From positions 62,001-126,000 of the forward strand of contig CACISK010000002.1 in NCBI GenBank assembly GCA_902589315.1: DNA of 64,000 nt, written 5' to 3'. The stretch is from an uncultured Pelagibacteraceae bacterium. Its GTDB lineage: Bacteria; Pseudomonadota; Alphaproteobacteria; Pelagibacterales; Pelagibacteraceae. This document shows, in pieces, positions 25,550-35,174 of this stretch; position 1 is the stretch's first letter; each line of letters starts with the position of its first letter. The notes beneath the pieces are model-generated. The model saw only the letters and a program-made list of their open reading frames with translations. It was not told the origin of the DNA and made no database searches. The translations under genes were made by a program, and so were the position numbers.

Positions 25550-27475
25550 TTAACCTTTTCCTCTCCAAGGAATTGTCTTATCAATAATTTTTCTCAAAGT
25601 TACATCAAATAGAAGACCCAACATACCCATAATAAAAATAGTTATCCAAATTACTTCATATTGAAAATACTTTTTGGCAACATTTTCAACAAATCCAATT
25701 CCGGTTGTTCCTGCTAAAAATTCTGCTGCAACCAAAGTTCCCCAACACATACCAACCGCCACTCTAATACCTGTTAAAATTTCAGGTAAAGAATTTGGAA
25801 AAATAACATATCTAAGTATTTGTCTTTTAGAAGCACCAAGAGAATGTGCTGCATGAATTTTAGATAACTGTGTACCTGATGCTCCAGCTCTAGCTGAAAT
25901 AATCATTATAGATAATGAAACCATAAATAATAAAAATACTTTTCCAGTATTATCAATTCCTAAAACTGAGATTATTAAAGGAGCCCATGCAAGAGGAGGA
26001 ACTGGTCTATAAAGTTCAATTAATGGATCAAAGAAACCTTTAGCAAATCTATTTAAACCCATAAAAAGTCCTAATGGTACACCAATCAATATTCCAAAAA
26101 CTAACCCTAAAAATACTCTTAAGAAAGAATCCCAGATATGACCATATGGAACAGGAATTTTAAATAATTTAAAATCACCTGTAACAATTTTTAAAACTTT
26201 CCCTTTAAAATTTTGCTTAACCACACCATCTTTAGTATGAACCGGATATTCTCCAGGCAGAACATCAGCTATCCAATCTGGCAATATAAAACCAATTATT
26301 TGGCTTACATCCATCATATCAATCCAGAGCAGTGGAATATTTTTGTAACCTACGCTTGGCTTAGACATTAAAATAAATTTATTAAGTGTATCCGAGGGTT
26401 TTGGTAACCATCTACCTGAACCCTGCTCAGAACAACTAGGACCACTCGCAACGATAGTTCCTGCGGGGAATAAAAGAATGTCAATTAATCTTAAACCCCC
26501 TTGCTCAGTTTTTTGAAGATTATCAAATTCAATAATTGCATTTTGCATTTGATTAAGAGCATTTGGAGGATAAATACTTGCAAACTCAATTCTTCTTGCA
26601 ATTTTTACAATGTTTTTTGCGTAAGTAGATGCCACTTCCTCAGTATCATCTAAATTTTTTCTATATAATTTTATCTCTGATTTAAGTTCTTTTATTGCAT
26701 TTTTGAATTGAGGATTATGGTTTCTTAATTTAAAAAATTTATCATTAATTTTTTTTAATTGTTCAGCTGCAGCGTGAAATTTCAACCCTCTATCAGTTTC
26801 AGGCACTAAAGGCACTTCAATAGTATTTTCTATTGATCCTGTTCCAGCACTTACAGTTACTATGCCCCAGCTTCCTTGCTCAGCAATTGCTTTTTGTCTT
26901 TCATTTTTTTGCTCTGGTGTTTCAAATGGATAATCTTTCTTTTGAAAATTAGTGCTTAACAATCTAATTTCATTAGTCATCTCATCTATTTTAATTTTTG
27001 TGTTAATCTCCATAAGATTATCGTTAGTAAGTAATGGAATTAATTTGTTTGTTTTATTAATAAAACCAACTAATGCAGTTTTCTGTATGTTGCTTAAATC
27101 TGGCGAATTTTGAATTTCTAAACTTATTTTTTTTAGATTTTTATTTTCTATTTTTATTATTGAAGTACTTTTAAATTCTCTTTCTTCAATTGGGAATTGA
27201 TATTTTAATCCTAATAAAGACTCATTTATTTTTGCGACCTGACATAATTCATTTGCTGATTTTGGATAAAATCCTTTTGCAATATCCCAAGAATAATAAA
27301 GCCAAACTAACAATATTGCACTGCTTCCGACAATTATCCAATGTGTTCCACCTTTTGCTCTCTCTGGATTTCCAAAAACTGCATCAACTTTTTCAGTTTT
27401 TATCAAACGTCTTCCATAAAGTATGCATCCGATAATTGATACGAGAATTAATATTGTAATTATTTGAGTAAACAT
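25550..27475 (-). CDS. tauC: taurine-type ABC transporter permease with large N-terminal extension
   Basis: 641 residues, more than twice the usual TauC/SsuC (about 260-280). The permease domain is confined to the C-terminus, from about 430: FRVFLG-type helix, MGLNRFAKGFFDPLIELYRP and the EAA-like KIHAAHSLGASKRQILRYVI. The first about 400 residues hold two membrane helices (about 4-22 and 46-65) followed by a Lys/Glu-rich helical domain with coiled-coil character (about 90-330) that is probably periplasmic. The gene is last in tauA-tauB-tauC. Taurine specificity rests on the neighbouring tpa and ald genes. Confidence 0.8.
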   Translation of the reverse strand: MFTQIITILILVSIIGCILYGRRLIKTEKVDAVFGNPERAKGGTHWIIVGSSAILLVWLYYSWDIAKGFYPKSANELCQVAKINESLLGLKYQFPIEEREFKSTSIIKIENKNLKKISLEIQNSPDLSNIQKTALVGFINKTNKLIPLLTNDNLMEINTKIKIDEMTNEIRLLSTNFQKKDYPFETPEQKNERQKAIAEQGSWGIVTVSAGTGSIENTIEVPLVPETDRGLKFHAAAEQLKKINDKFFKLRNHNPQFKNAIKELKSEIKLYRKNLDDTEEVASTYAKNIVKIARRIEFASIYPPNALNQMQNAIIEFDNLQKTEQGGLRLIDILLFPAGTIVASGPSCSEQGSGRWLPKPSDTLNKFILMSKPSVGYKNIPLLWIDMMDVSQIIGFILPDWIADVLPGEYPVHTKDGVVKQNFKGKVLKIVTGDFKLFKIPVPYGHIWDSFLRVFLGLVFGILIGVPLGLFMGLNRFAKGFFDPLIELYRPVPPLAWAPLIISVLGIDNTGKVFLLFMVSLSIMIISARAGASGTQLSKIHAAHSLGASKRQILRYVIFPNSLPEILTGIRVAVGMCWGTLVAAEFLAGTTGIGFVENVAKKYFQYEVIWITIFIMGMLGLLFDVTLRKIIDKTIPWRGKG

Positions 27476-28273
27476 TTAATTTTCTTTTCCCATAATTTCT
27501 TCCTCCATGTTCCAAATCATGGATAAAATTTCTTCTCTTTTTGATGAAAAATCTTTATTTTTTTTTATTTCTCTTAAATCTTCTTTTAATCCCATCTCTG
27601 CAAATGGAAGATTATATTCTTTATGTATCCTACCTGGTCTTGGTGCCATTACGTACAACCTTTCACCAAGCAGTAGTGCTTCCTCAACCGAGTGTGTAAT
27701 TAAAATAATTGTTTTTCCAGTTTCTTTCCAAATTTTCAAAACTAAAGATTGCATTTTTTCTCTTGTTAGAGCATCAAGGGCACCTAAAGGCTCATCCATT
27801 AAAATCAAATCAGGGTCATTGATTAAACACCTTGCAAGAGCTACTCTTTGCTGCATTCCTCCAGATAATTGATATGTTGGGGTATTTCCAAATCCTTTTA
27901 AACCAACAATCTCCAGCCACTCGTCAACTTTTTTTGAAGTTTCTATAGGATTTTTTTTTTTCATTCTAAGACCAAAGTTTACGTTCTCTGCAACAGTCAA
28001 CCATTCAAATAATGCACCTTGTTGAAAAACCATGCCTCTTTCAACTCCAGGTCCGTCAATTTCTTTACCATTCAAAGTTATATTCCCAGATGTTGGTCTT
28101 AAAAAACCAGCTGCAATATTTAACAAAGTTGTTTTTCCACAACCAGAAGGTCCAAGAACTGTTAAAAGTTCTCCTTTTTTTAATTTGAAATTTAAATCTT
28201 TTAGAGCATGAACGGTCTCTCCTTTTGGAGTTTTGAAAATCATGTTTAGATTTTGAGATATTAAATCACTCAT
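27476..28273 (-). CDS. tauB: taurine ABC transporter ATPase
   Basis: 265 residues. Walker A VLGPSGCGKTTLLN, Q-loop VFQQGALFEWLTV, signature QLSGGMQQRVALARCL, Walker B LILMDEPLGALDALT and H-loop ILITHSVEEALLL are intact, as in the nitrate/sulfonate/taurine (NitT/TauT) ATPases. It abuts tauC with no gap and follows tauA, separated by a stem-loop at 28306-28336. It supplies energy for taurine import. Confidence 0.87.
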   Translation of the reverse strand: MSDLISQNLNMIFKTPKGETVHALKDLNFKLKKGELLTVLGPSGCGKTTLLNIAAGFLRPTSGNITLNGKEIDGPGVERGMVFQQGALFEWLTVAENVNFGLRMKKKNPIETSKKVDEWLEIVGLKGFGNTPTYQLSGGMQQRVALARCLINDPDLILMDEPLGALDALTREKMQSLVLKIWKETGKTIILITHSVEEALLLGERLYVMAPRPGRIHKEYNLPFAEMGLKEDLREIKKNKDFSSKREEILSMIWNMEEEIMGKEN

Positions 28274-28305
28274 TAGTTGACTTTATATAAAATATTTACT
28301 TAAAA

Positions 28306-28336
28306 AAATAGGCACCAATAAAATTGGCGCCTATTT
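28306..28336 (-). terminator. intra-operon stem-loop between tauA and tauB
   Basis: Long inverted repeat: arm AAATAGGCACCAAT (28306-28319) and arm ATTGGCGCCTATTT (28323-28336), one internal mismatch. On the minus strand it follows the tauA stop by about 20 bases and the AT-rich flank gives a T-run. It probably terminates most tauA transcripts, leaving a lower level of tauB-tauC message. Confidence 0.7.
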
Positions 28337-28355
28337 AATTATTTTAATCTTTAAA

Positions 28356-29297
28356 TTATAAAGGTAAGAAACTAGTGTCTACTGCTCCACCTGGAGTTCC
28401 CATTCCTTTTAAGAATGCATCTAAGTTTCCACTTTCCATAGATTTTTTAGTTTCTTCTGGAGTTAAGAATTTGAAACCACTTAAAGTTTCTTTCATATCA
28501 GCGACTTTCATTTCTGAAGCTTTCGACATAGAATTCATATCACTTTTTCCACTTCTATATCTTTCATTTGCTTCGTGAGTTACTTCAATAAAAGTTCTCA
28601 ACATTCCAGGATTTTCTTTCATAAATTTGTCTGTTACAGAAGTGATATCTATTCCTAAAATACCCGCATCTCTTGCTTCTTGAACAGTTAAAAGTCTTGA
28701 TCCTACAGCAACTGCAGCTTTGATGGAATTACCACCAAATAGACATGCCATTACTACATCGCCACTTACTAATGCAGCCGCACCTTCTTCAGGGTCCATT
28801 TGAATAATATCCATTTTGCTTCTGTCAGCTCCGACAACTTTCATACTTTCATCGAAAACGTACTCAGCCATAGTACCTAACGGAACAGCAACTTTTTTAC
28901 CTTCTAATTCTGTTGCGTTCGCTTTTGTTATTCCTGATGCATTAGATGTTACACAAGTTGTTCCACCCATTCCGTATTCCATTGCAATATCAACTAATTT
29001 GATAGGTGCATTTGATTTTACAGCATTAATAAATGGTACCAAACCTTGTGAGTAAGAAATATCAATATCTCCTGCTAACATTGCATCTGTCATTGCTCCA
29101 CCATTTGTGAAGTTTGTCCATTTTACTGGAACTCCTAAAGCTTTAGCAAAATTCTTTTTTTGCATGTCCTCTAAATTTGGACTTGGCCATTCTAGAAAGT
29201 ATGCAACTCTAACTTCGTTCGCAGCAGAGTTAGCTGCTGTGATTGTTAAGTTTAGAGCAAATAAACTTCCTAAAATGAAACTAATTATTTTTTTCAT
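28356..29297 (-). CDS. tauA: taurine ABC transporter substrate-binding protein
   Basis: 313 residues. Signal peptide MKKIISFILGSLFALNLTI through about residue 27 (NSAA). The mature N-terminus VRVAYFLEWPSPNLEDMQKK and GDIDISYSQGLVPFINAVKS are the NitT/TauT periplasmic-binding pattern; GMGGTTCVTSNASGI, then KVAVPLGTMAEYVFD follow. The ligand is called taurine because tpa and ald, the first taurine-degrading steps, are divergently transcribed 174 bp away. Other sulfonates remain possible. Ribosome site AGGAGA. Confidence 0.85.
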   Translation of the reverse strand: MKKIISFILGSLFALNLTITAANSAANEVRVAYFLEWPSPNLEDMQKKNFAKALGVPVKWTNFTNGGAMTDAMLAGDIDISYSQGLVPFINAVKSNAPIKLVDIAMEYGMGGTTCVTSNASGITKANATELEGKKVAVPLGTMAEYVFDESMKVVGADRSKMDIIQMDPEEGAAALVSGDVVMACLFGGNSIKAAVAVGSRLLTVQEARDAGILGIDITSVTDKFMKENPGMLRTFIEVTHEANERYRSGKSDMNSMSKASEMKVADMKETLSGFKFLTPEETKKSMESGNLDAFLKGMGTPGGAVDTSFLPL

Positions 29298-29398
29298 TTC
29301 ATCTCCTGTTAATTAAATTTAATTATCGATATATAAGTTTAAATTTTCTTTTAAGTAAACGATGAATTAATAGCACAGGTGAGGATACCAATCAGTAT

Positions 29399-29413
29399 AC
29401 AACTTAAAGTTGT
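29399..29413. promoter_or_regulatory. palindrome in the tauA-tpa divergent region, possible regulator site
   Basis: ACAACTT-A-AAGTTGT, two perfect 7-bp arms around one base, in the only control region shared by tauABC and tpa-ald. Its symmetry and location fit a dimeric repressor or activator of taurine use. No tauR-like regulator is encoded in this window. Confidence 0.35.
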
Positions 29414-29471
29414 TACAATTTATCATACCAATTATGACTAAATATATCTGGTTAATTTAAATAATTAGTCT

Positions 29472-30830
29472 ATGAATCAGTTTTATATGAGCTCAGAAAA
29501 ACCACAAATACCAAATTCTTTAAATGAACATTGGATGCCTTTTACATCCAACAGAGATTTTAAACAATCTCCAAGACTGATAGTAGAAGCCAAAGGTGTG
29601 TATTTGAAAAACCACCAAGGCCAAACCCAAATAGATGCTAGCTCAGGATTATTTTGTAATCCATTAGGTCATGGCAGAGAAGAGATTATAAATGCAATAA
29701 CTAATCAATTAAGAAAATTAGATTATGCGCAACCTTTTCAACAAGGTTTTGGGGGTTCTTTTGAATTAGCAACAAAAATTTCAAAACATACTCCAGGCAA
29801 TTTAAATAAAATATTTTATACAATTTGTGGATCAACAGCTGTTGAAACTGCTATCAAAATTGCGGTTGCATATCATAAAGCAAGAGGCGAAGGTCAACGC
29901 TTTAGATTTGTAGGAAGAGAAAGAGCATATCATGGAATGAATATTGGAGCTACTTCAGTTGGAGGAATGATTAATAATGTTAAAACTTTTGCAAATGTTT
30001 TAATGCCAGGAGTTCTTCACATGAGACACACACATTTGCCCGAACATAAATTTGTTTCGGGTCAACCAGAAACTGGTGCAGAAATTGCAGATGATCTTGA
30101 AAGAATTTGCACAAATTTTGGATCTGAGAATATTGCAGCATGCATTGTAGAGCCAATTGCTGGATCAACTGGAACATTAGTTCCACCAAAAGGTTATTTG
30201 CAAAGGTTAAGGGAAATTTGTGATAAACACGGAATATTATTAGTATTTGATGAAGTAATAACTGGTTGGGGAAGAACGGGGTCACCTTTTGCTTCACAAG
30301 AATATGGAGTTACACCAGATATTATAACAATGGCAAAAGCTACTACAAACGGCATTAGTCCACTTGGTGCTGTTGCATGTAAAGATGAAATTTATGATGC
30401 AGTAATGGAAGGTTCTCCAAAAGGAACTATAGAATTATTTCATGGATATACATATTCTGGAATTCCAGTTTCTGTTGCCGCTGGATTGGCTGTGCAAGAT
30501 ATTTTTGAAAAAGATGATATTTTTAATAGAGCTAAAAACTTATCACCTTATTTCCAAGAAGGACTAATGTCGCTAAAAGATATTGATGTTGTAGATAACA
30601 TTAGAGGCTATGGGATGATGGGTGGTATAGATATAAAAATGCATAAAAAACCTGGAGCAGCTGGATTTACGTGTTTTAAACATTGTTATGAGGCAGGTGT
30701 AAATTTTAAAGCTACGGGTGATTGTTTAATTATTGCACCGATGTTTATTTGTGAAAAAAAACACATTGATGAAATTATTGAAAAATTAAGAACTGGAATT
30801 ACTAATTACTCCAAAAGTAAAAAAAATTAA
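29472..30830 (+). CDS. tpa: taurine:pyruvate aminotransferase (class III)
   Basis: 452 residues. Class-III PLP aminotransferase: N-terminal NEHWMPFTSNRDFKQSPR, CGSTAVETAIKIA phosphate-binding region, AYHGMN, GILLVFDEVITGWGRTGS (PLP-pyridine Asp) and TMAKATTNGISPLGAV (Schiff-base Lys). The family includes omega-amino acid:pyruvate transaminases. The divergent tauABC and the adjacent alanine dehydrogenase point to taurine + pyruvate giving sulfoacetaldehyde + L-alanine, in the cytoplasm. Xsc, which consumes sulfoacetaldehyde, is at 57.9 kb. Beta-alanine or another omega-amino acid is the main alternative. A second in-frame ATG lies at 29487. Confidence 0.8.
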   Translation: MNQFYMSSEKPQIPNSLNEHWMPFTSNRDFKQSPRLIVEAKGVYLKNHQGQTQIDASSGLFCNPLGHGREEIINAITNQLRKLDYAQPFQQGFGGSFELATKISKHTPGNLNKIFYTICGSTAVETAIKIAVAYHKARGEGQRFRFVGRERAYHGMNIGATSVGGMINNVKTFANVLMPGVLHMRHTHLPEHKFVSGQPETGAEIADDLERICTNFGSENIAACIVEPIAGSTGTLVPPKGYLQRLREICDKHGILLVFDEVITGWGRTGSPFASQEYGVTPDIITMAKATTNGISPLGAVACKDEIYDAVMEGSPKGTIELFHGYTYSGIPVSVAAGLAVQDIFEKDDIFNRAKNLSPYFQEGLMSLKDIDVVDNIRGYGMMGGIDIKMHKKPGAAGFTCFKHCYEAGVNFKATGDCLIIAPMFICEKKHIDEIIEKLRTGITNYSKSKKN

Positions 30831-30839
30831 TCTCACTCT

Positions 30840-31958
30840 ATGAAAATAGGGGTTCCAAAAGAAGTAAAGCCTCAAGAAAACAGAATTGGTCTTACTCCAG
30901 AAAGTGTAAAAATATTAACCTCAAACGGTCATGAAGTACTTATTGAAAATAACGGAGGATTTGAGGCTGGATTTGAAAACCAGCATTATATTTCAAATGG
31001 AGCTAAGATTATTGAAAAAGCAGAAGATATTTTTAACGACTCCGATATAATAGTAAAAGTAAAAGAGCCTCAAGCTTTTGAGGTTAAAATGATTAGAGAA
31101 AATCAAATCATTTTTACTTACTTACATCTTGCAGCAGCAAAAGAACTTACCGAAGGCTTAATTAATAGTAAGTCAGTATGTATAGCATATGAAACTGTAA
31201 CAGATGATAAAGGAAGACTTCCACTTTTAGCACCAATGAGTGCAGTTGCTGGTAGAATGTCTGTTCAAGCAGGTGCTCATTGTTTAGAGAAAAATCAAAA
31301 AGGTAGAGGACTTCTTTTAGGAGGAGCACCGGGGGTAGAGCCAGGAAAAGTGGTAATATTAGGAGGTGGTGTAGTAGGTGAAAATGCTGCAATAATTGCA
31401 ACCGGTATGAAAGCTAAAGTTCATGTAGTGGACAAATCTGAAAATAGGTTAAAAGAGCTTAGTCGAATATTTGGAGATAAAATAATTCCCAACTTAAGCG
31501 ATAAAACCGATTTAGAGAAATTAGTTTCAGATTGTGATCTATTAGTTGGCGGGGTGTTGATACCTGGCGCAGAAGCTCCGAAATTGATTACAAAGAAAAT
31601 GTTAAAAAAAATGAAAAGAGGATCTGTTATTGTTGATGTTGCTATAGATCAAGGAGGTTGTGTAGAAACATCAAAACCAACTACTTTTGCAGACCCGACA
31701 TTTATTGTTGATGATATTGTTCATTATTGTGTAGCAAATATGCCAGGTGGAGTGCCTAGAACATCAACTATTGCATTAAATAAAGTGACTTTACCTTTCT
31801 TGTCAAAGTTAGCGAAAGATGGATATCAAAAAACACTTTCTGAGGATCAGAATTTTCAAGCAGGACTAAATATTTTTAAAGGTAATGTTACACATCAAGC
31901 AGTTGCTAATGTTTTTGGCTACGAGTATTTACCTTCAAACAAGGCTTTAATAATCTAA
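30840..31958 (+). CDS. ald: alanine dehydrogenase
   Basis: 372 residues, the usual length. N-terminal [20 protein letters not shown], substrate Lys region VKVKEPQ, NAD-binding [20 protein letters not shown], and [20 protein letters not shown], then [20 protein letters not shown]. It oxidatively deaminates alanine to pyruvate, ammonium and NADH. Nine bases downstream of tpa, it regenerates the pyruvate used as amino acceptor and releases taurine nitrogen. Its stop overlaps the convergent thioredoxin gene by 4 bases. Confidence 0.92.
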   Translation: MKIGVPKEVKPQENRIGLTPESVKILTSNGHEVLIENNGGFEAGFENQHYISNGAKIIEKAEDIFNDSDIIVKVKEPQAFEVKMIRENQIIFTYLHLAAAKELTEGLINSKSVCIAYETVTDDKGRLPLLAPMSAVAGRMSVQAGAHCLEKNQKGRGLLLGGAPGVEPGKVVILGGGVVGENAAIIATGMKAKVHVVDKSENRLKELSRIFGDKIIPNLSDKTDLEKLVSDCDLLVGGVLIPGAEAPKLITKKMLKKMKRGSVIVDVAIDQGGCVETSKPTTFADPTFIVDDIVHYCVANMPGGVPRTSTIALNKVTLPFLSKLAKDGYQKTLSEDQNFQAGLNIFKGNVTHQAVANVFGYEYLPSNKALII

Positions 31959-32329
31959 ATACCTTTATTTATTAGATCATATATTAGATCTTTATTGGTT
32001 AAACCAATTTCTCTTGCAATTTCAGTTTTTCCTTTAAAAACAACAATTGTCGTCCAATAATTTATTCCCAACGTTTTAGCAATATCTTTGTTTTTTGTTT
32101 GTTCATAAAAAAGAAATTCTACATTCTTAAAATCTTTTAAAGCTTGATCAAACACTTTTGTCTGAGCCGCACAAGTTGAGCAGTACTCATTCCAAGAATT
32201 AATTACTATTGTTTTTCCTGATTTTTGAATTTCAAATAACTTATTCAGATCAAAATTGGTTGTTTTTTCAAACCCGAAGGAAAAATTTGGAATTATAATT
32301 AAAATAACGCATAAAAATATTTTTTTCAT
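31955..32329 (-). CDS. secreted thioredoxin-like protein
   Basis: 124 residues. Signal peptide MKKIFLCVILIIIPNFSFGF; thioredoxin fold with active-site NEYCSTCAAQ (CxxC at about 50-53) and the cis-Pro neighbourhood NYWTTIVVFKGKTE, where the expected Pro is replaced by Thr. It probably acts in the periplasm in cysteine oxidation/reduction, maybe for the c-type cytochromes encoded nearby. It is followed on the other side by cytochrome b561. Confidence 0.72.
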   Translation of the reverse strand: MKKIFLCVILIIIPNFSFGFEKTTNFDLNKLFEIQKSGKTIVINSWNEYCSTCAAQTKVFDQALKDFKNVEFLFYEQTKNKDIAKTLGINYWTTIVVFKGKTEIAREIGLTNKDLIYDLINKGI

Positions 32330-32342
32330 ATCACGTATTTAA

Positions 32343-32870
32343 TTATTTAGTCATTCTTTTCAAGATATTTTCTTTTAAAAATATTTGATGAAATAATACA
32401 GCCAACAAATGTAACGAAATTAAAACAATTAAAGTATAGTTTGAAATTATATGAATATTGTAAAATTGATCTGCTAAGGCAAAGTTGTCCTCAATTCTTA
32501 CTTTGAAGAAAAAAAAGTTTAATTTTTCTCCGTTAAATAATTTTTTAAAAATTCCTGAGGTAGTTATCGTCAATAGTGCGACATAAAGAAATATATGATT
32601 TAATTTGGCAATTAATTTTTGTCCCACAAATGACGCAGGCATTAATTTTGGAGATTTACTAAAAAATTTAAAAATCAGTCTAAATATTGTTAAGTAAAAT
32701 ACAGTTATACCAACAATAACATGCACGTTTTCAATTGTTATTCTCAAGTCTGAAAAGTCAAGTCTGACTAATATAAATCCCATTGGTATTTGAAAAATTA
32801 AAATCAAAAAAGTGAACCAATGAAAAAATTTAGCTAACCAATTATATTGATGTATTGTATTATCCATCAT
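32343..32870 (-). CDS. cytochrome b561 family protein
   Basis: 175 residues, four hydrophobic helices. HQYNWLAKFFHWFTFLIL carries the first heme-ligand histidines, and the last helix LIVLISLHLLAVLFHQIF the others, as in the CybB branch. It would sit in the inner membrane and pass electrons between quinol and periplasmic partners. It is divergent from the two c-type cytochrome genes, 19 bases away, and upstream of the thioredoxin gene. Confidence 0.82.
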   Translation of the reverse strand: MMDNTIHQYNWLAKFFHWFTFLILIFQIPMGFILVRLDFSDLRITIENVHVIVGITVFYLTIFRLIFKFFSKSPKLMPASFVGQKLIAKLNHIFLYVALLTITTSGIFKKLFNGEKLNFFFFKVRIEDNFALADQFYNIHIISNYTLIVLISLHLLAVLFHQIFLKENILKRMTK

Positions 32871-32889
32871 ACTTTATTTTATAAATAAA

Positions 32890-33333
32890 ATGAGACATTT
32901 AAAAATACTATTTTTTGTAACACTTATCTTCTCAGTTAATACTAATATTTATTCTGAAGAAAGTGCAAAAGATATAATTAAGAAAAGGAAATCATTATTT
33001 AGCGCAAATTATAAGACAGCAAAAAGAGTTGATATTTTATCAAAAGATTTAGAATTTGAGAAAGCTAGTAAATATATGAAAGAAGTAAGTGAAAACTATT
33101 TAGAATTGTTAAACCTTTTTCCTGAAAATACTAAAGAAGGACATGGAACAGAAGCATTACCTAGCATCTGGGAAAATAAAGATGAATTTAATGCATTGAT
33201 GCAAAAATCCTCAGATGACATGATTAAGCTTGCAAGTGTTATAGAGGAAAGTGATGATATAAGAGCAACTTTAAAACAGTATATGTGGAAAAATTGCAAT
33301 GCTTGTCACAGTAAATTTAGAAAGCCACACTAA
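32890..33333 (+). CDS. class II cytochrome c (cytochrome c'-like)
   Basis: 147 residues. Signal peptide (RHLKILFFVTLIFSVNTNIYS), a helical-bundle body and a C-terminal heme site NCNACHSKFRKPH, the layout of class II cytochromes with the CxxCH close to the end. It acts in the periplasm, either in electron transfer or gas binding. A mono-heme class I cytochrome follows 4 bases later and cytochrome b561 is divergent. Confidence 0.82.
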   Translation: MRHLKILFFVTLIFSVNTNIYSEESAKDIIKKRKSLFSANYKTAKRVDILSKDLEFEKASKYMKEVSENYLELLNLFPENTKEGHGTEALPSIWENKDEFNALMQKSSDDMIKLASVIEESDDIRATLKQYMWKNCNACHSKFRKPH

Positions 33334-33337
33334 TTAT

Positions 33338-33766
33338 ATGAGAATATTTTTTTTTATCATAATAACTTTACTTTACTCCAAAGTTGCACTTTCTCACTCT
33401 CATTATCCAATAACTAGAGACTCTATCGAAGCAATTAAAAATGGGAAAATATTATACAATCAGTATTGTGTATCTTGTCATCAGGCAAATTTAGCAGGAG
33501 CAACAAATTGGCAAGGATTAGATGAAGATGGGCATAGAAAAGCACCTCCATTGAATGGTACTGGTCATACTTGGCATCATACCGATGAATTATTACATAG
33601 AATGATTAAATATGGATTTGCAAAATTAATAAAAAATTATGAAGGAAAAATGATGGGATTTGGAGATGAGATAAGTGATGAAGGAATAGACAATATTTTA
33701 TCTTATATAAAGTCCTATTGGAAAGATGATATTTACGAATATCATTTAGAAATGAGCAAGCAATGA
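33338..33766 (+). CDS. class I cytochrome c
   Basis: 142 residues from ATG 33338. The frame extends back to 33299 but would overlap the previous gene, and MRIFFFIIITLLYSKVALS makes a proper signal peptide. Heme site YCVSCHQANLAG near residue 46 and an axial-Met candidate in EGKMMGFGDEISDE. A His-rich stretch GTGHTWHHTDELLHRMIKYG may bind metal. The stop overlaps the DUF4396 start (ATGA). Confidence 0.8.
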   Translation: MRIFFFIIITLLYSKVALSHSHYPITRDSIEAIKNGKILYNQYCVSCHQANLAGATNWQGLDEDGHRKAPPLNGTGHTWHHTDELLHRMIKYGFAKLIKNYEGKMMGFGDEISDEGIDNILSYIKSYWKDDIYEYHLEMSKQ

Positions 33767-34206
33767 GTTCAGAGACAATAAATTTTCATTGGTCATGTAA
33801 ACATACATGGAAAAGAAGTGCTAAAAATACTGGTTGGTGTCTACTGGGATGCGCAATTGGAGATTTGGGAACAATTTTATTTTTTCAAATTACTAAAATT
33901 CCTTTTCCTGTTTTAGGTATTATGACTTTAGCAATTATAAATGGATTGATTACTAGTATAATTTTAGAAACAATAATCTTACTAAGACAAAATCTTGACT
34001 TCTCTAAAGCATTTAAGACTGCACTTGGTATGAGTTTTATATCAATGGTCAGTATGGAAATAGCCATGAACCTCACAGATGTAATTTTAACAGGTGGAGC
34101 TATTTTAAATTGGTGGGTGGTTCCAATAATGCTTATTGCTGGTTTTTTAACTCCATGGCCTTACAATTACTGGAGATTAAAAAAATATAACATTGCTTGT
34201 CACTAA
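33763..34206 (+). CDS. DUF4396 membrane protein
   Basis: 147 residues, four hydrophobic segments. Opening HWSCKHTWKRSAKNTGWC and closing GFLTPWPYNYWRLKKYN match the DUF4396 family, whose function is unknown; members are often beside copper or heme proteins. Translationally coupled to the upstream cytochrome c by an ATGA overlap, which suggests a shared role in the cytochrome group. Confidence 0.75.
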   Translation: MSSETINFHWSCKHTWKRSAKNTGWCLLGCAIGDLGTILFFQITKIPFPVLGIMTLAIINGLITSIILETIILLRQNLDFSKAFKTALGMSFISMVSMEIAMNLTDVILTGGAILNWWVVPIMLIAGFLTPWPYNYWRLKKYNIACH

Positions 34207-34238
34207 AAATATCACTATATCAGATTTGATTTTCAAAA

Positions 34239-35174
34239 ATGTCAAAAGATTTAATCACAATAAATAATTTATCTAAAGTATATGACAATGGTTTTAATGC
34301 TTTAAAATCTGTAAATTTAAAAATAAAACAAGGTGAAATAATTGCAATGCTAGGACCTAATGGTGCTGGTAAAACTACATTAATTAGTATTGTTTGTGGA
34401 ATTGTAAAACCTAGTTCTGGCGAAATAACTGTTGATGGATATGATATAATAAAAGATTATAGAGAGACAAGATCTAGAATAGGTTTGGTTCCACAAGAAA
34501 TTTCACTAGAACAATTTGAAACAGTTTTTAATAATGTTTCTTACTCAAGAGGATTATATGGCAAAGGACCTGATCCTAAGCATATTGAAAAAATATTAAA
34601 AGATTTCAGTCTTTGGGATAAGAAAGATTTAAGATTAAACCAATTATCTGGTGGTATGAAAAGAAGAGTAATGATTGCCAAAGCCTTATCACACGAACCT
34701 TCAATCTTATTTCTTGATGAACCAACAGCTGGTGTAGATGTTGAGTTAAGAAAAGATATGTGGAAGGTCGTAGAGGGATTAAGAAAAACTGGTGTAACTA
34801 TAATTTTAACAACACACTATATCGAAGAAGCAGAAGCTATTGCTGATAGAGTAGCAGTTATTAATCAAGGTGAAATTATCGTTGTAGATAATAAAATTGA
34901 TTTATTGAAAAAAATGGGACATAAAAAATTAACAATTGAATTACAAGATAAAGTTGAAAATATTCCGAGTGAGCTTGATGAGTATAATCTCTCTATTTCA
35001 AGTGATAAATATTCTTTAATATATAATTATAATTTACATGCAGAAAGAACAGGTATTACTAAAATGCTTCAGGATCTAAAAAATGCAGGCTTACGAATGA
35101 GAGATTTAAAGACAGAGCAAAATAACCTTGAGAAAATTTTTGTTACATTGGTAAAGGAAAACAATGACGATTAA
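34239..35174 (+). CDS. ABC-2 type exporter ATPase (YadG/NatA-like)
   Basis: 311 residues. Walker [16 protein letters not shown]-loop [11 protein letters not shown], signature [16 protein letters not shown], Walker [17 protein letters not shown]-loop [13 protein letters not shown]. The C-terminal about 75 residues resemble the DrrA/NatA tail. It overlaps its permease by 11 bases. Substrate of YadGH-type exporters is unknown. Confidence 0.87.
   Translation: MSKDLITINNLSKVYDNGFNALKSVNLKIKQGEIIAMLGPNGAGKTTLISIVCGIVKPSSGEITVDGYDIIKDYRETRSRIGLVPQEISLEQFETVFNNVSYSRGLYGKGPDPKHIEKILKDFSLWDKKDLRLNQLSGGMKRRVMIAKALSHEPSILFLDEPTAGVDVELRKDMWKVVEGLRKTGVTIILTTHYIEEAEAIADRVAVINQGEIIVVDNKIDLLKKMGHKKLTIELQDKVENIPSELDEYNLSISSDKYSLIYNYNLHAERTGITKMLQDLKNAGLRMRDLKTEQNNLEKIFVTLVKENNDD

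Noticed and set aside
29980..30297. 105-residue minus-strand frame inside tpa
   Set aside because: Antisense shadow of a well-conserved aminotransferase; low-complexity translation.
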